A stretch of DNA of 18,224 bases, taken from Pseudomonadota bacterium. GTDB lineage: Bacteria > Pseudomonadota > Alphaproteobacteria > Rhizobiales > Beijerinckiaceae. A program made the translations under genes and the position numbers. Location: positions 1-18,224 of the forward strand of contig JAGWRL010000204.1 in assembly GCA_028876585.1 (NCBI GenBank), read 5' to 3'. The notes under the pieces were generated by a model that was given only the letters and a program-made list of their open reading frames with translations, searched no databases and had not been told where the DNA came from. This document shows, one piece after another, positions 1 to 8,262 of the stretch (within the stretch, counting starts at the first letter, position 1; every line of letters starts with the position of its first letter).

Positions 1-143
1 ATCCCGGCGTCCGCCAGCCGTCCCGCGTCGCGGCGGGCGGAGGCGGCCGAGGCGCCGGTCGCCGCCATCAGATCGGCGATCGACAGGAAGCCGCGCTGGC
101 TGAGTAGATTGCGGGCGATGTCGGCGCGCTGACGCTCGCGCAT
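1..143 (-). CDS. rhaR: DeoR-family transcriptional regulator, N-terminal fragment (probable rhamnose regulator)
   Basis: Only the first 47 codons are present; the gene continues past the left edge. Reading the minus strand from the ATG at 143-141 gives a typical DeoR/GlpR helix-turn-helix: an N-terminal MRERQRADIARNLL helix, a GFLSIADL segment, then the recognition part SAASARRD followed by GRLADAG. This matches the family pattern of S-x-x-T-x-RRD-x-x-x-L-x-x-x-G. Such proteins are cytoplasmic repressors whose C-terminal domain senses a sugar phosphate; that part is outside the window. The gene is divergent from rhaD and rhaI, as is the DeoR-type RhaR of Rhizobium leguminosarum, so control of rhamnose catabolism is the natural inference. 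A GAGG lies 3 nt upstream of the ATG, rather close. The family call is firm; the rhaR name rests on context. Confidence 0.8.
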   Translation of the reverse strand, partial: MRERQRADIARNLLSQRGFLSIADLMAATGASAASARRDAGRLADAG

Positions 144-211
144 GATCCTCTGCCGTTCCCTCGAAAAACGTTGCCGTTGGGTCGCATGTCCATCCCAACG
201 CTGTCAATCAC

Positions 212-252
212 ATTCGATCAAAAATCACTCATTGCAGCGCACAATTCGATCA
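212..252. promoter_or_regulatory. Candidate DeoR-type operator: paired direct repeats
   Basis: The 9-mer ATTCGATCA occurs at 212-220 and again at 244-252, a spacing of 32 bp or about three helical turns, upstream of the predicted rhaD -35 box. The core TTCGAT appears a third time, inverted, at 324-329, just after the predicted transcription start. GlpR/DeoR-family regulators bind TTCGATAA-like half sites, so these are plausible RhaR binding sites. The repeats are seen directly; the binding is inferred. Confidence 0.5.
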
Positions 253-277
253 CTGCGGTGCGGCATGAGCGAATTAT

Positions 278-306
278 TTGACCTTCGTCGGGCGTTCCCG
301 TATTTA
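278..306 (+). promoter_or_regulatory. Probable sigma-70-type promoter of the rhaD operon
   Basis: TTGACC at 278-283 and TATTTA at 301-306 are separated by exactly 17 bp, close to the TTGACA/TATAAT ideal. This predicts transcription starting near 313, about 35 nt before the rhaD start codon. On the opposite strand a perfect TTGACA (207-202) could be the -35 element for the divergent regulator, but no convincing -10 follows it. Confidence 0.55.
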
Positions 307-348
307 TCGCTCAGTTTCAATCAATCGAACCTCGCCGAGGACATGCTC

Positions 349-2433
349 ATGAGCGCCGCCGCCCAAGGCCACAACGCCCTCTTGCCGAGCCTGTGGGACG
401 ACGCCGCCGCCGCCGGCCTCGACGAACCCGGCCTGCTGCTCTACCGCTCCAATATCCTCGGCGCCGATCTGCGCGTCACCAATTTCGGCGGCGGCAACAC
501 CTCCGCCAAGATCACGCAGACGGACCCGCTGACCGGCGCGCAAGTCGAGGTGCTGTGGGTCAAGGGCTCGGGCGGCGATCTCGGCTCGATGAAGCTCGAC
601 GGTTTCGCCACGCTCTATCAGGATAAACTGCTCGGGTTGGAGCGCGCCTATCGCGGCCTCGTCAACGAGGACGAGATGGTGGCTCTGTTCAACCATTGCA
701 CCTTCAACCTCAACGGCCGCGCCGCCTCGATCGACACGCCGCTGCACGGCTTCGTGCCGCATAGGCACGTCGATCACGTCCACGCCGACGCCGTCATCGC
801 CATCGCCGCGTCGCAGAACGCGGAGGCGCTGACGAGCGAGGTGTTCGGCGGCAAGCTCGGCTATCTCCCCTGGCAGCGGCCGGGCTTCGATCTCGGCCTG
901 AAACTGGGGAAAATGGCGCGCGACAACCCGCAGTTGGAAGGCGTCGTGCTCGGCGGCCACGGCCTGTTCACCTGGGGGGCGACGGGCAAGCAATGTTATG
1001 AGACGACGATCCGCATCATCAACCAGGCGGTCGCCTGGCTTGCGGCCAACGCCCGCGAGCCCGCGTTCGGCGGCGCCGTGGTCGCTGCGCTGCCGGCCGA
1101 GCAGCGCAGCGCCGTCGTCGCGCGGCTCATGCCCGCCATTCGCGGCCGCATCTCGGCCGCCGAGCGCAAGGTCGGCCATTTCACCGACGCGCCGGAGGTG
1201 CTCGAATTCGTCAACTCGCGCGATTTGGCGCCGCTGGCCGCGCTCGGCACCTCGTGCCCGGATCATTTCCTGCGCACCAAAATTCGCCCGCTCGTGCTGG
1301 CGCACGACGCCGACGCGGCGGCGATCGAGGCCGCGCTCGAAACCTATCGCGCCGATTACGCCGCCTATTACGCACGCTGCAAACATCCCAATTCGCCCGC
1401 CATGCGCGATCCCAACGCGGTTGTTTATCTGATCCCGCAAGTCGGCATGCTGACCTTCGCCAAGGACAAGGCGACGGCGCGCATCTCGTCGGAGTTCTAC
1501 GTCAACGCGATCAACGTCATGCGCGGCGCGTCGAGCGTCAGCCAATATGTCGGGCTGGCCGAGCAGGAGGCGTTCAACATCGAATATTGGTTGCTGGAGG
1601 AGGCGAAGCTCCAGCGCATGCCCAAACCGAAGGCGCTGGCCGGCCGCGTCGCGCTCATCACCGGCGGCGCCGGCGGCATCGGCTCGGCGATCGCGGCGCG
1701 GCTGATGGGGGAGGGCGCCTGCGTGGTGCTGGCCGACATCGACCGCGACAGTCTCAACGCCCGCGTCGACGAATTCGGCAAGCGCTTCGGCAAGGATTCC
1801 GTCGCCGGCGTGGCGATGGACGTGACCTCGGAGGCCAGCGTCGAAGCTTCGTTCCGCGACGCGCTGATCGGCTTCGGCGGGCTCGACATCGTCGTCTGCA
1901 ACGCCGGCATCGCCTCGGCCGCCGCGTTCGAGGAGACCAGCCTCGAATTGTGGAACCGCAACATCGCGATCCTCGCCACCGGCTATTTCCTGTCGAGCCG
2001 CGCCGGCTATCGCATCCTCAAGGATCAGGGTTTTGGCGGTTCGATGGTGTTCATCGCCTCCAAGAACGGCATGGCCGCTTCCGCCGGCGCCTCGGCCTAT
2101 TGCGCCGCCAAGGCGGCGGAAATCCATCTCGCCCGCTGCCTGGCGCTGGAGGGCGCGCCTTTCGGCATCCGCGTCAACACGGTGAACCCCGACGCGGTGC
2201 TGCGCGGCTCAAAGATCTGGGCCGGCGAGTGGCGCCAGCAGCGCGCCGTCTCCAACAAGGTGAGCGAGGATCAACTGGAGGAAGTCTATCGCCAGCGCTC
2301 GCTGCTGAAGCGCTCGGTCTACCCCGAGGACATCGCCGAGGCGGTCTATTTCTTCGCCAGCGATCTCAGCGCGAAATCCACCGGCAACATCCTCAACGTC
2401 GACGCCGGCAACGCGCAGTCGTTCACGCGGTAG
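349..2433 (+). CDS. rhaD: Bifunctional L-rhamnulose-1-phosphate aldolase / short-chain dehydrogenase
   Basis: A 694-residue cytoplasmic fusion enzyme. The first ~400 residues are a class II aldolase that splits L-rhamnulose-1-phosphate into dihydroxyacetone phosphate and L-lactaldehyde: RVTNFGGGNTSAK near residue 40, a HVDHVHAD stretch (H143 and H145 likely zinc ligands) and a further GGHG histidine at H204. Residues ~430-690 are a short-chain dehydrogenase: TGGAGGIG at 438-445 binds NAD(P), CNAG follows, and S571, Y584 and K588 form the catalytic triad with normal spacing. The second half is expected to oxidise the lactaldehyde to lactate. I chose ATG 349 because GAGG at 337-340 lies 8 nt ahead; ATG 343 would leave only 2 nt. 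An in-frame extension upstream to 142 covers the control region and is not coding. First gene of a three-gene operon with the orphan gene and rhaI. Length fits the rhizobial family of about 700 residues. Confidence 0.93.
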   Translation: MSAAAQGHNALLPSLWDDAAAAGLDEPGLLLYRSNILGADLRVTNFGGGNTSAKITQTDPLTGAQVEVLWVKGSGGDLGSMKLDGFATLYQDKLLGLERAYRGLVNEDEMVALFNHCTFNLNGRAASIDTPLHGFVPHRHVDHVHADAVIAIAASQNAEALTSEVFGGKLGYLPWQRPGFDLGLKLGKMARDNPQLEGVVLGGHGLFTWGATGKQCYETTIRIINQAVAWLAANAREPAFGGAVVAALPAEQRSAVVARLMPAIRGRISAAERKVGHFTDAPEVLEFVNSRDLAPLAALGTSCPDHFLRTKIRPLVLAHDADAAAIEAALETYRADYAAYYARCKHPNSPAMRDPNAVVYLIPQVGMLTFAKDKATARISSEFYVNAINVMRGASSVSQYVGLAEQEAFNIEYWLLEEAKLQRMPKPKALAGRVALITGGAGGIGSAIAARLMGEGACVVLADIDRDSLNARVDEFGKRFGKDSVAGVAMDVTSEASVEASFRDALIGFGGLDIVVCNAGIASAAAFEETSLELWNRNIAILATGYFLSSRAGYRILKDQGFGGSMVFIASKNGMAASAGASAYCAAKAAEIHLARCLALEGAPFGIRVNTVNPDAVLRGSKIWAGEWRQQRAVSNKVSEDQLEEVYRQRSLLKRSVYPEDIAEAVYFFASDLSAKSTGNILNVDAGNAQSFTR

Positions 2434-2471
2434 GAACCGCGCACGCCGAAAGGGCCGAGGAGGACTGTTCG

Positions 2472-2999
2472 ATGTTCAGATGGCTTTTTAGGCGTAAAAA
2501 GGCCGACGAAGAATTTCTTCTCAAGATGATGAAAGCGGCTGCTGAGGGTGCAGAACTGGCACGACTGCGTCAGGCGGTCTCGACTATAAGCAACGATAAG
2601 CTTGAAGGCGACGGCACAGCGATGGCGGGAAATGCCGCGGGAATATTAACTACATCGGTTGTGACGGCGGCGATATTTAGAGCAAATGATAATGATGACC
2701 GATTTACTGCCGGCTTGTTCGCATTGGTCGCCGCTAACCATTTCGCAAGAATAACCGAAGGCAACTTTGAGATCGCGTCCGTACTTTCTGTATTACAGAC
2801 AGTGGGCACTGAAGAATTTGAACGATGTTTTAGCTCCATAGTTTCATCACACAATCAGATGATTCAGTCAGGATCTAACGTAGTTCCCGCGATTGGTCAG
2901 GCGTGCGCAATTTGGATGAATCAACCTTCTTCTGAAAATTTTGAAAAGCTAGTCGGTCTGTTCAAAGTGGTACGCGAATACGCTGCGAAGGCACCCTAG
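2472..2999 (+). CDS. Hypothetical protein, low-GC orphan between rhaD and rhaI
   Basis: A 175-residue protein I do not recognise. It starts at ATG 2472 behind a strong GAGGAGGA (2457-2464) with 7-nt spacing. The N-terminus is basic (MFRWLFRRKK) and is followed by a charged helix. Around residues 50-90 is an alanine-rich, moderately hydrophobic stretch (GNAAGILTTSVVTAAIF, then FTAGLFALVAANHFA), not a clear membrane segment. The rest looks helical, with no signal peptide or catalytic motif that I can see. It sits 38 nt after rhaD and 45 nt before rhaI, so it should be co-transcribed with them. By hand count lines 2461-3000 are about 48% GC, against roughly two-thirds for its neighbours, and use many AT-ending codons, which suggests acquisition by transfer. 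It reads through without frameshift or internal stop. Function unknown; a role in rhamnose use is not supported by sequence. Confidence 0.75.
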   Translation: MFRWLFRRKKADEEFLLKMMKAAAEGAELARLRQAVSTISNDKLEGDGTAMAGNAAGILTTSVVTAAIFRANDNDDRFTAGLFALVAANHFARITEGNFEIASVLSVLQTVGTEEFERCFSSIVSSHNQMIQSGSNVVPAIGQACAIWMNQPSSENFEKLVGLFKVVREYAAKAP

Positions 3000-3044
3000 A
3001 TAATTGTCGACTTCTAATTGACATACATAAACGAGGAACCCGCC

Positions 3045-4337
3045 ATGTCCTATCGCATCCCCGACGCGCTGATCGCGGAAGGCAACGCACACGCGCTGCC
3101 GGCGCATGAGGACGAATACGGCGCGCTGCAACGCAAACTCGGCCGCGCCGGGCTCGACATCGAGACGATCACCGCCAAAGTCGCGGCTTACGCCGTCGCC
3201 GTGCCGACCTGGGGCGTCGGCACGGGCGGCACGCGCTTCGCCCGCTTCCCCGGCCCCGGCGAGCCGCGCGGCATTTTCGACAAGCTGGAGGATTGCGCCG
3301 TCATCAACCAGCTCGCGCGCGCGACGCCGACCTGCTCGCCGCATTTCCCGTGGGACAAAGTATCCGACTATTCCGAACTCGCCGGCTTCGCCCGCGCGCT
3401 GGGCCTAGGCTTCGACGCCGTCAACTCCAACACGTTCCAGGACCAGCCGGGCCAGCCGCTGTCCTACAAATTCGGCTCGCTGAGCCATGCCGACGCGGCG
3501 GTGCGGGCGCAGGCGATCGCGCATAATCTCGAATGCGTCGAGATCGGCCAGAAGCTCGGCTCCAAGGCGTTGACGGTGTGGATCGGCGACGGCGCCAATT
3601 TCGCCGGCCAGAGCAACCTCAGCCGCGCCTTCGATCTTTATCTGGAGGCCGCTTCGCAGGTCTACGCCGGCCTGCCGGCGGACTGGCGGCTGTTCCTCGA
3701 ACACAAGCTCTACGAGCCGGCGTTCTATTCCACCGTGATCTCGGATTGGGGGTCGAGCCTGATGGCGGCGCAGGCTCTGGGGCGACAAGCCTTCTGCCTG
3801 GTTGATCTTGGTCACCACGCGCCCAACGTCAACATCGAGCAGATCGTTGCGCGGCTGATCCGGGTCGGGCGGCTCGCCGGCTTCCATTTCAACGACAGCA
3901 AATATGGCGACGACGATCTCGACGCCGGCTCGATCGATCCGTTCCGCCTGTTCCTGGTGTTCAACGAACTGGTCGACGCGGCGCAGCGCGGCGCCCCTGG
4001 CTTCGATCCCGCCTATATGCTCGATCAGTCGCACAACGTCACCGATCCGATCGAGAGCCTGATGCAATCGGCGATCGAGGTCGCGCGCGCCTACGCCCAG
4101 GCTTTGCTGGTCGACCGCGCCGCGCTCGCCGCCGCGCAGGCGGACAACGACGCGCTCGGCGCGCATCGCCTGCTGAAGACCGGCTTTCTCACCGACGTGT
4201 CGCCGATCCTGGCCGAGGCGCGGCGGCGCAAGGGCGGGGCGCTCGATCCGATCGCCGCTTATCGCAAATCGGGCTATCGCGCGCAAAAGGCGCGGGAGCG
4301 GCCGGCGGTCGTCGGCGCCGCGTCGGGAATCGTCTGA
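3045..4337 (+). CDS. rhaI: L-rhamnose isomerase, rhizobial/Pseudomonas stutzeri type
   Basis: A 430-residue metal-dependent TIM-barrel isomerase converting L-rhamnose to L-rhamnulose. ATG 3045 has GAGGAA at 3033-3038, 6 nt upstream; a TTG nine codons earlier is in frame but less likely. Recognisable blocks are PTWGVGTGGTRFARFPGPGE, FNDSKYGDDDLDAGSIDPFR and LDQSHNVTDPIE. Acidic and histidine residues fall at E219, D254, H257, H281, D289, D291 and D327, the same numbers I recall for the two metal sites of the P. stutzeri L-rhamnose isomerase, itself 430 residues long. This is a different group from the E. coli RhaA enzyme. Third gene of the rhaD operon. The rhamnulokinase needed between RhaI and RhaD is not in the window. 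Confidence 0.93.
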   Translation: MSYRIPDALIAEGNAHALPAHEDEYGALQRKLGRAGLDIETITAKVAAYAVAVPTWGVGTGGTRFARFPGPGEPRGIFDKLEDCAVINQLARATPTCSPHFPWDKVSDYSELAGFARALGLGFDAVNSNTFQDQPGQPLSYKFGSLSHADAAVRAQAIAHNLECVEIGQKLGSKALTVWIGDGANFAGQSNLSRAFDLYLEAASQVYAGLPADWRLFLEHKLYEPAFYSTVISDWGSSLMAAQALGRQAFCLVDLGHHAPNVNIEQIVARLIRVGRLAGFHFNDSKYGDDDLDAGSIDPFRLFLVFNELVDAAQRGAPGFDPAYMLDQSHNVTDPIESLMQSAIEVARAYAQALLVDRAALAAAQADNDALGAHRLLKTGFLTDVSPILAEARRRKGGALDPIAAYRKSGYRAQKARERPAVVGAASGIV

Positions 4338-4506
4338 CTCGGTCGACTAGCATTAACGGACCATCAACGCGCCGGACTTAAGCTGGCGTCGACGTCGGCG
4401 CTTGAGCGCGCCGCTGCATGATTGCTGCACGTCGGCGTGGCGCGAGGCCACATGTCCCAAAAATCCTTCCAGACAAACCGGGCGCGAGCGCCCGCCGGAG
4501 CGGCAT

Positions 4507-6753
4507 GTGACGAGCCTACGCGCCTTCCTCGCCAATCTCACCATCGGCAATATGCTGACGGCGGCCGGCGCCATGTTTCTCCTTGGGCTGGCGGTGGTCG
4601 GCGTCACGACGGAACTGGCGTTCCGGCAGGTCGGCGTCGGCGGCGCGATCTATCAAAGCATCGTCGCCGGCAAGGATCTGCTCGGCGACGTGCTGCCGCC
4701 GCCGGAATACGCCATCGAGCCTTTTCTGGAAGCCAATCTGATCTATAACGGGCAGGGCAAGCTCGCCGATCACAAGGCGCGCCTGGCCGCGCTGCGCAAG
4801 GAATTCGACGCCCGCCGCGCCTATTGGCGCGCCAGCCCGCTGCCGGCCGACCTCAAAAGCGAAATCGTCGACCGCGCCGCCGAAGCGGCGCTGGCGATGT
4901 GGGCCGAGATCGACGGCGATTTTCTCAGCGCCGCCACCGCCGGCGACCCGCTCGACGCCGCGTTCCAGCGCGTCGCCCGGCATTACGTCAGCCACCGCGC
5001 GATCATCGACGACGTCGTCGCCAAGGCCAACGCCTATGTCGAGCGCAACGAGAAGGAGGCGACCGCGCAGGCGGGGCGGGCGATGGCGATCGTTCTTGGC
5101 CTGACCGCGTTCATCGCGCTGGCGCTGATCGCCGGTTTCGTCAGTCTGCGGCGCGGCGTGGCGCAGCCCGTCGCCGGCGTCGCCGACCGTCTCGCCGCGC
5201 TCGCCGCCCGCACCGGGCAATACGCCCGCGCCACGCAATTGCAGATGCGGCTCGACGCCAATCTGGCCGCCCTGCGCGGCGCTCTGGCCGCCCGCGGCGC
5301 GGCGCGCGTCGTCGGCGACAAGCTCTATTTCGGCGATTATCTCGTCAATCGCGAGACCGAGATCGTCGACGACATCAAGCGCCGCTTCGGCGGCGTCGCC
5401 ACCGTGTTTCTGGGCGACGTCAGGGTCGCCACCAACGTCGCCAGCGCCGCCGGGGCGCGCGCCGTCGGCACCAAGCTCGCGCGCGGGCCGGTCTACGACA
5501 AGATGTTTGGCGAAGGCGCGATGTTCCAGGGCCAGACCGAGATCCTCGGCCAGGATTACGTCACGATCTACGAGCCGATCCTGCAGGACGACAGGACGAT
5601 CGGCGCGATCTTCGTCGGCGTGCCGTTGTCGGAAGCGGCGGGCGAGGCCACTGTGTTTGACCAGCGCAACGAAGTCGCGCGGATGCTGAGCGCGCTCGAC
5701 GTGGTGGATACCGCCATCGAGCAGAAGAACGAGATCGAACGCGAAGCGCTCTCCGCGCGCTATCGCGTCGCCGACGAGGCCCGCCGCGGCGCGGCCCGCT
5801 CCGCCGCCGCCGCCGCCGGTCAGCGCGTCGTCGTCGCCAGCCTGACCCAGGCGCTGGAGCGGCTGGCGCAGAACGATCTCACCCACCGCATCGCGGAGGA
5901 ATTTCCCAGCGAATATCGCGCGCTGAAGGTCAATTTCGAGCGCGCCGCGCAAACGCTGTCGCAGACCATCGGCGCCGTGGTCGTGCAGGGGCGCTCGATT
6001 CTCGAAGTCTCGGCCGAAATCAGCGCGGCCGCCGGCGATCTGTCGCAGCGCTCCGAGCAGCAGGCGGCCAATCTGGAGGAGACCTCCGCCGCGCTCAACG
6101 AGATCACCACCAGCTCGAAACAGGCCTCCGAAGGCGCCGCGCACGCGCGCTCCGTCGTCGCCTCCGCCGATTCCGACGCCGCCCGCAGCGCCGGAGTGGT
6201 CGACGAGACCATCGCCGCCATGCGCGAGATCGCCGACAGCGCTGGCAAGATCGGTCAGATCGTCGGCCTGATCGACGAAATCGCGTTCCAGACCAATCTG
6301 CTGGCGCTCAACGCCGGCGTCGAGGCGGCGCGGGCCGGCGACGCGGGGCGCGGCTTCGCCGTCGTCGCGCAGGAGGTGCGCGCGCTGGCGCTGCGCGCGG
6401 CGCAGGCCGCCAAGGACATCCGCACGCTGATCTCGACCTCGACCGAGGGCGTCAAACAGGGCGTCGATCTGGTCAGCCGCACCGGCGTCGCGTTGAAGAG
6501 GATCGTCGATCAGGTCGGCCAGCTCTCCGGCATCGTCGGCGACATCGCCAACGGCTCGAAGGCGCAGGCGTCGGGGCTGGCCGAGGTCAATTCCGCGATC
6601 CGCCAGATGGACCAGCTCACCCAGGCCAACGCCGCCGTCGCGCAACGCTCCGCCGAGACCGCGAAGACGCTGGAGAGCGAGGCCGAGCAACTCGGCGCGC
6701 TGGTGGGGCGGTTCCAGATCGCGCAGGAGACGCGGCGCGCGCGCGCCGCGTAG
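4507..6753 (+). CDS. Methyl-accepting chemotaxis protein with a Cache domain after the second membrane helix
   Basis: A 748-residue chemoreceptor. I chose GTG 4507, with GGAG at 4497-4500 and 6-nt spacing, so that the first membrane helix (~16-36) lies close to the N-terminus. A predicted periplasmic helical domain follows (~37-190) with PPPEY at 64-68. The second membrane helix is at ~192-214, then a HAMP-like QPVAGVADRLAALA. Next comes a Cache-like domain (~265-380) with GDKLYFGDYL, GGVATVFLGDVRVATNV, RAVGTKL and IGAIFVGVPL. A second HAMP-like region (~444-490, ALERLAQNDLTHRI) leads to the coiled-coil signalling domain. The hairpin tip at 589-628 (IDEIAFQTNLLALN, then VEAARAGDAGRGFAVVAQEVRALA) would contact CheA and CheW. 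No C-terminal CheR-binding pentapeptide is visible. The ligand is unknown; rhamnose is a guess from the neighbouring rhaI only. Confidence 0.9.
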   Translation: MTSLRAFLANLTIGNMLTAAGAMFLLGLAVVGVTTELAFRQVGVGGAIYQSIVAGKDLLGDVLPPPEYAIEPFLEANLIYNGQGKLADHKARLAALRKEFDARRAYWRASPLPADLKSEIVDRAAEAALAMWAEIDGDFLSAATAGDPLDAAFQRVARHYVSHRAIIDDVVAKANAYVERNEKEATAQAGRAMAIVLGLTAFIALALIAGFVSLRRGVAQPVAGVADRLAALAARTGQYARATQLQMRLDANLAALRGALAARGAARVVGDKLYFGDYLVNRETEIVDDIKRRFGGVATVFLGDVRVATNVASAAGARAVGTKLARGPVYDKMFGEGAMFQGQTEILGQDYVTIYEPILQDDRTIGAIFVGVPLSEAAGEATVFDQRNEVARMLSALDVVDTAIEQKNEIEREALSARYRVADEARRGAARSAAAAAGQRVVVASLTQALERLAQNDLTHRIAEEFPSEYRALKVNFERAAQTLSQTIGAVVVQGRSILEVSAEISAAAGDLSQRSEQQAANLEETSAALNEITTSSKQASEGAAHARSVVASADSDAARSAGVVDETIAAMREIADSAGKIGQIVGLIDEIAFQTNLLALNAGVEAARAGDAGRGFAVVAQEVRALALRAAQAAKDIRTLISTSTEGVKQGVDLVSRTGVALKRIVDQVGQLSGIVGDIANGSKAQASGLAEVNSAIRQMDQLTQANAAVAQRSAETAKTLESEAEQLGALVGRFQIAQETRRARAA

Positions 6754-6765
6754 GAGCCCTCGGCG

Positions 6766-8262
6766 CTAAAACGGCGCCTTGCCGAGCGGCAGGCCGTTGA
6801 CCTTCATCACGTGGTCCTGGCCGAGTTCGCACACCCAGACCAGCGCGCCGTCCGCCCCCGGCTTGCCGAGGCCCTTGACCATGGCGATGACTGGCACGAG
6901 CTGCTTTTGCGCCTCCGGCCCCATGCCCTGGAGCGCCTGAATGGTCTTTTCGACCTGGCTCATCTTGACCGTGATCGCGCCGGTCGGCTTGCTGCCGACC
7001 ACCGTCACCTTGCCCTCGAACGTGAGGTTGAGGCTCGGCGCGCCGATATGCGCGGGGCCGACGTCGACGACGATCGGCTTCGCGCCCAGCAGCTTGGCGG
7101 TGACTTTGGCCTGGTCCTCCTGGCTCAGCACCGGCCCGTCGCCGTCGAACTTGGCGTCGGCGAGCCATTCCTGAGCGGCGGCCTCGACGTCGAAGCCGGT
7201 CGCCTTGAAACCGATCTCGAACGAGGTCGGCGTCAATGGGGCGTACATCGGCGGCAGCAGCCCGTCGGGCAGTTTGATCGCGCGCGCGGCGAAATGTTCG
7301 GCGAAGCCGCTCTGCGCGCCGCCGTTGACGATTTCCGCCCCGAACGCCGCGCCCTCGACCGCCACCGGGCCGACCCCGCTGGCGACGTTGAGCTTGTCGA
7401 GGCTGAAGGCCTCGTTCAGCGTGAAATGATCGGCGACCAGCGCGGTAACCACCGATTTCAGCGCCTCGGCGTCATGCGCGAGATCGGCGCGCTGCGGGTG
7501 GGCGACCGCGAACTTCCACGCGTCGAGCAGCGGCGCCGGCTGGAAATCCTTGAACGAAATGGCGACCTTGCCGCCTTCGCCCTGCGCCGAGACATGCACC
7601 GGCTTGCCGTCCCCCTTCATCGTGGGATCGACGCCCTTGGGGTCGATGTCGACGACGAAATTGAGGCTGGCGAACGGCTCGTCGACGTCGAAGGTCAGCC
7701 CCGAGGCGGCGCTCTTGGTCGAGGACTCGACTTTCAGCTTGCCGAACTCGAAGAATTCCTCGATTCCGGGTCCGCGCTCGGTGGCGCTCAGCTTGTCGGC
7801 GCCGCCTTTGATCGAACCGATCCAGTTCAGCTTGGGATCGAGCCACACGGTTTGCGCGAAATTGACGGTCTCGACCTTGATGTCGATCTTGCCGCCGCCT
7901 GCCTTGGCCGGCGCGTCGGAATGGGCGGAAATCGGCGGGAACGACGCCATTTCGACCCGCCACTCGCCGTCGTCCTGCTGGAACACGCGCAATGTCATGG
8001 TCGCGGGGTCGTAAACGACGCCGGCGCCTTTCAAGGCGGCGGTCGCGGCGCCGAGGTCGAACGACACCAGATAGCTCGACCCCTCCGCGGTGATTTTCAC
8101 CGACGGGAGCGCCGCCTTGCCGAGATAGGCGGCGAGGAAATCGGCGATCGCCTTGGTCCCGGCGTCATTGGCGGGCGCGTCGCCGGCGAACGCCGGCGTA
8201 CAGAAGGCGAGCGCACACGCGCCGCCGAGCCCGCGCAGCCGCGCCCATTTCGTCTTCGCCAT
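6766..8262 (-). CDS. Secreted or periplasmic protein of unknown function
   Basis: A 498-residue protein starting at ATG 8262-8260, behind a G-rich AGGGGGG on the minus strand. Residues 1-26 form a classical signal peptide: basic MAKTKWARLR, a hydrophobic core, and cleavage after AFA. The mature part is rich in beta-type alternation and short repeats of the form 'V-x-I-x-V-x-T-V', with few charged clusters, no cysteine-rich motif and no enzymatic signature that I know. Several segments look like repeated amphipathic strands (ITAEGSSYLVSFDLG, KIDIKVETVNFAQTVWL, SFEIGFKATGFDVEAAAQEW), which would suit an AsmA- or lipid-carrier-like fold, or a DUF2125-like alphaproteobacterial family. Those comparisons are only impressions. 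It is convergent with the chemoreceptor, with 12 nt between the stops, and lies 101 nt downstream of rpoH on the same strand. Confidence 0.8.
   Translation of the reverse strand: MAKTKWARLRGLGGACALAFCTPAFAGDAPANDAGTKAIADFLAAYLGKAALPSVKITAEGSSYLVSFDLGAATAALKGAGVVYDPATMTLRVFQQDDGEWRVEMASFPPISAHSDAPAKAGGGKIDIKVETVNFAQTVWLDPKLNWIGSIKGGADKLSATERGPGIEEFFEFGKLKVESSTKSAASGLTFDVDEPFASLNFVVDIDPKGVDPTMKGDGKPVHVSAQGEGGKVAISFKDFQPAPLLDAWKFAVAHPQRADLAHDAEALKSVVTALVADHFTLNEAFSLDKLNVASGVGPVAVEGAAFGAEIVNGGAQSGFAEHFAARAIKLPDGLLPPMYAPLTPTSFEIGFKATGFDVEAAAQEWLADAKFDGDGPVLSQEDQAKVTAKLLGAKPIVVDVGPAHIGAPSLNLTFEGKVTVVGSKPTGAITVKMSQVEKTIQALQGMGPEAQKQLVPVIAMVKGLGKPGADGALVWVCELGQDHVMKVNGLPLGKAPF

Noticed and set aside
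304..2127. 607-codon open frame on the minus strand across rhaD
   Set aside because: It is the mirror of a GC-rich real gene: low-complexity Arg/Ala/Gly-rich translation, no motif, and it covers the rhaD promoter.
1254..2471. Long in-frame upstream extension of the low-GC orphan gene through rhaD
   Set aside because: It is out of frame with rhaD and Arg-rich; only the part from ATG 2472, with its own strong ribosome binding site, is credible.
4338..4506. Short inverted repeats (TGCA around TGATTGC, GGCGC/GCGCC) upstream of the chemoreceptor
   Set aside because: They are too short to distinguish from background; no promoter hexamers at proper spacing were found.
4516..6690. 724-codon open frame on the minus strand across the chemoreceptor gene
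   Set aside because: Translation is repetitive Asp/Arg/Ala/Gly with no family character, while the plus strand has unmistakable chemoreceptor motifs.
6734..6778. GC-rich hairpins between the convergent chemoreceptor and secreted-protein genes
   Set aside because: Runs of GCGC at the gene end fold trivially, and no T-run follows in either direction.
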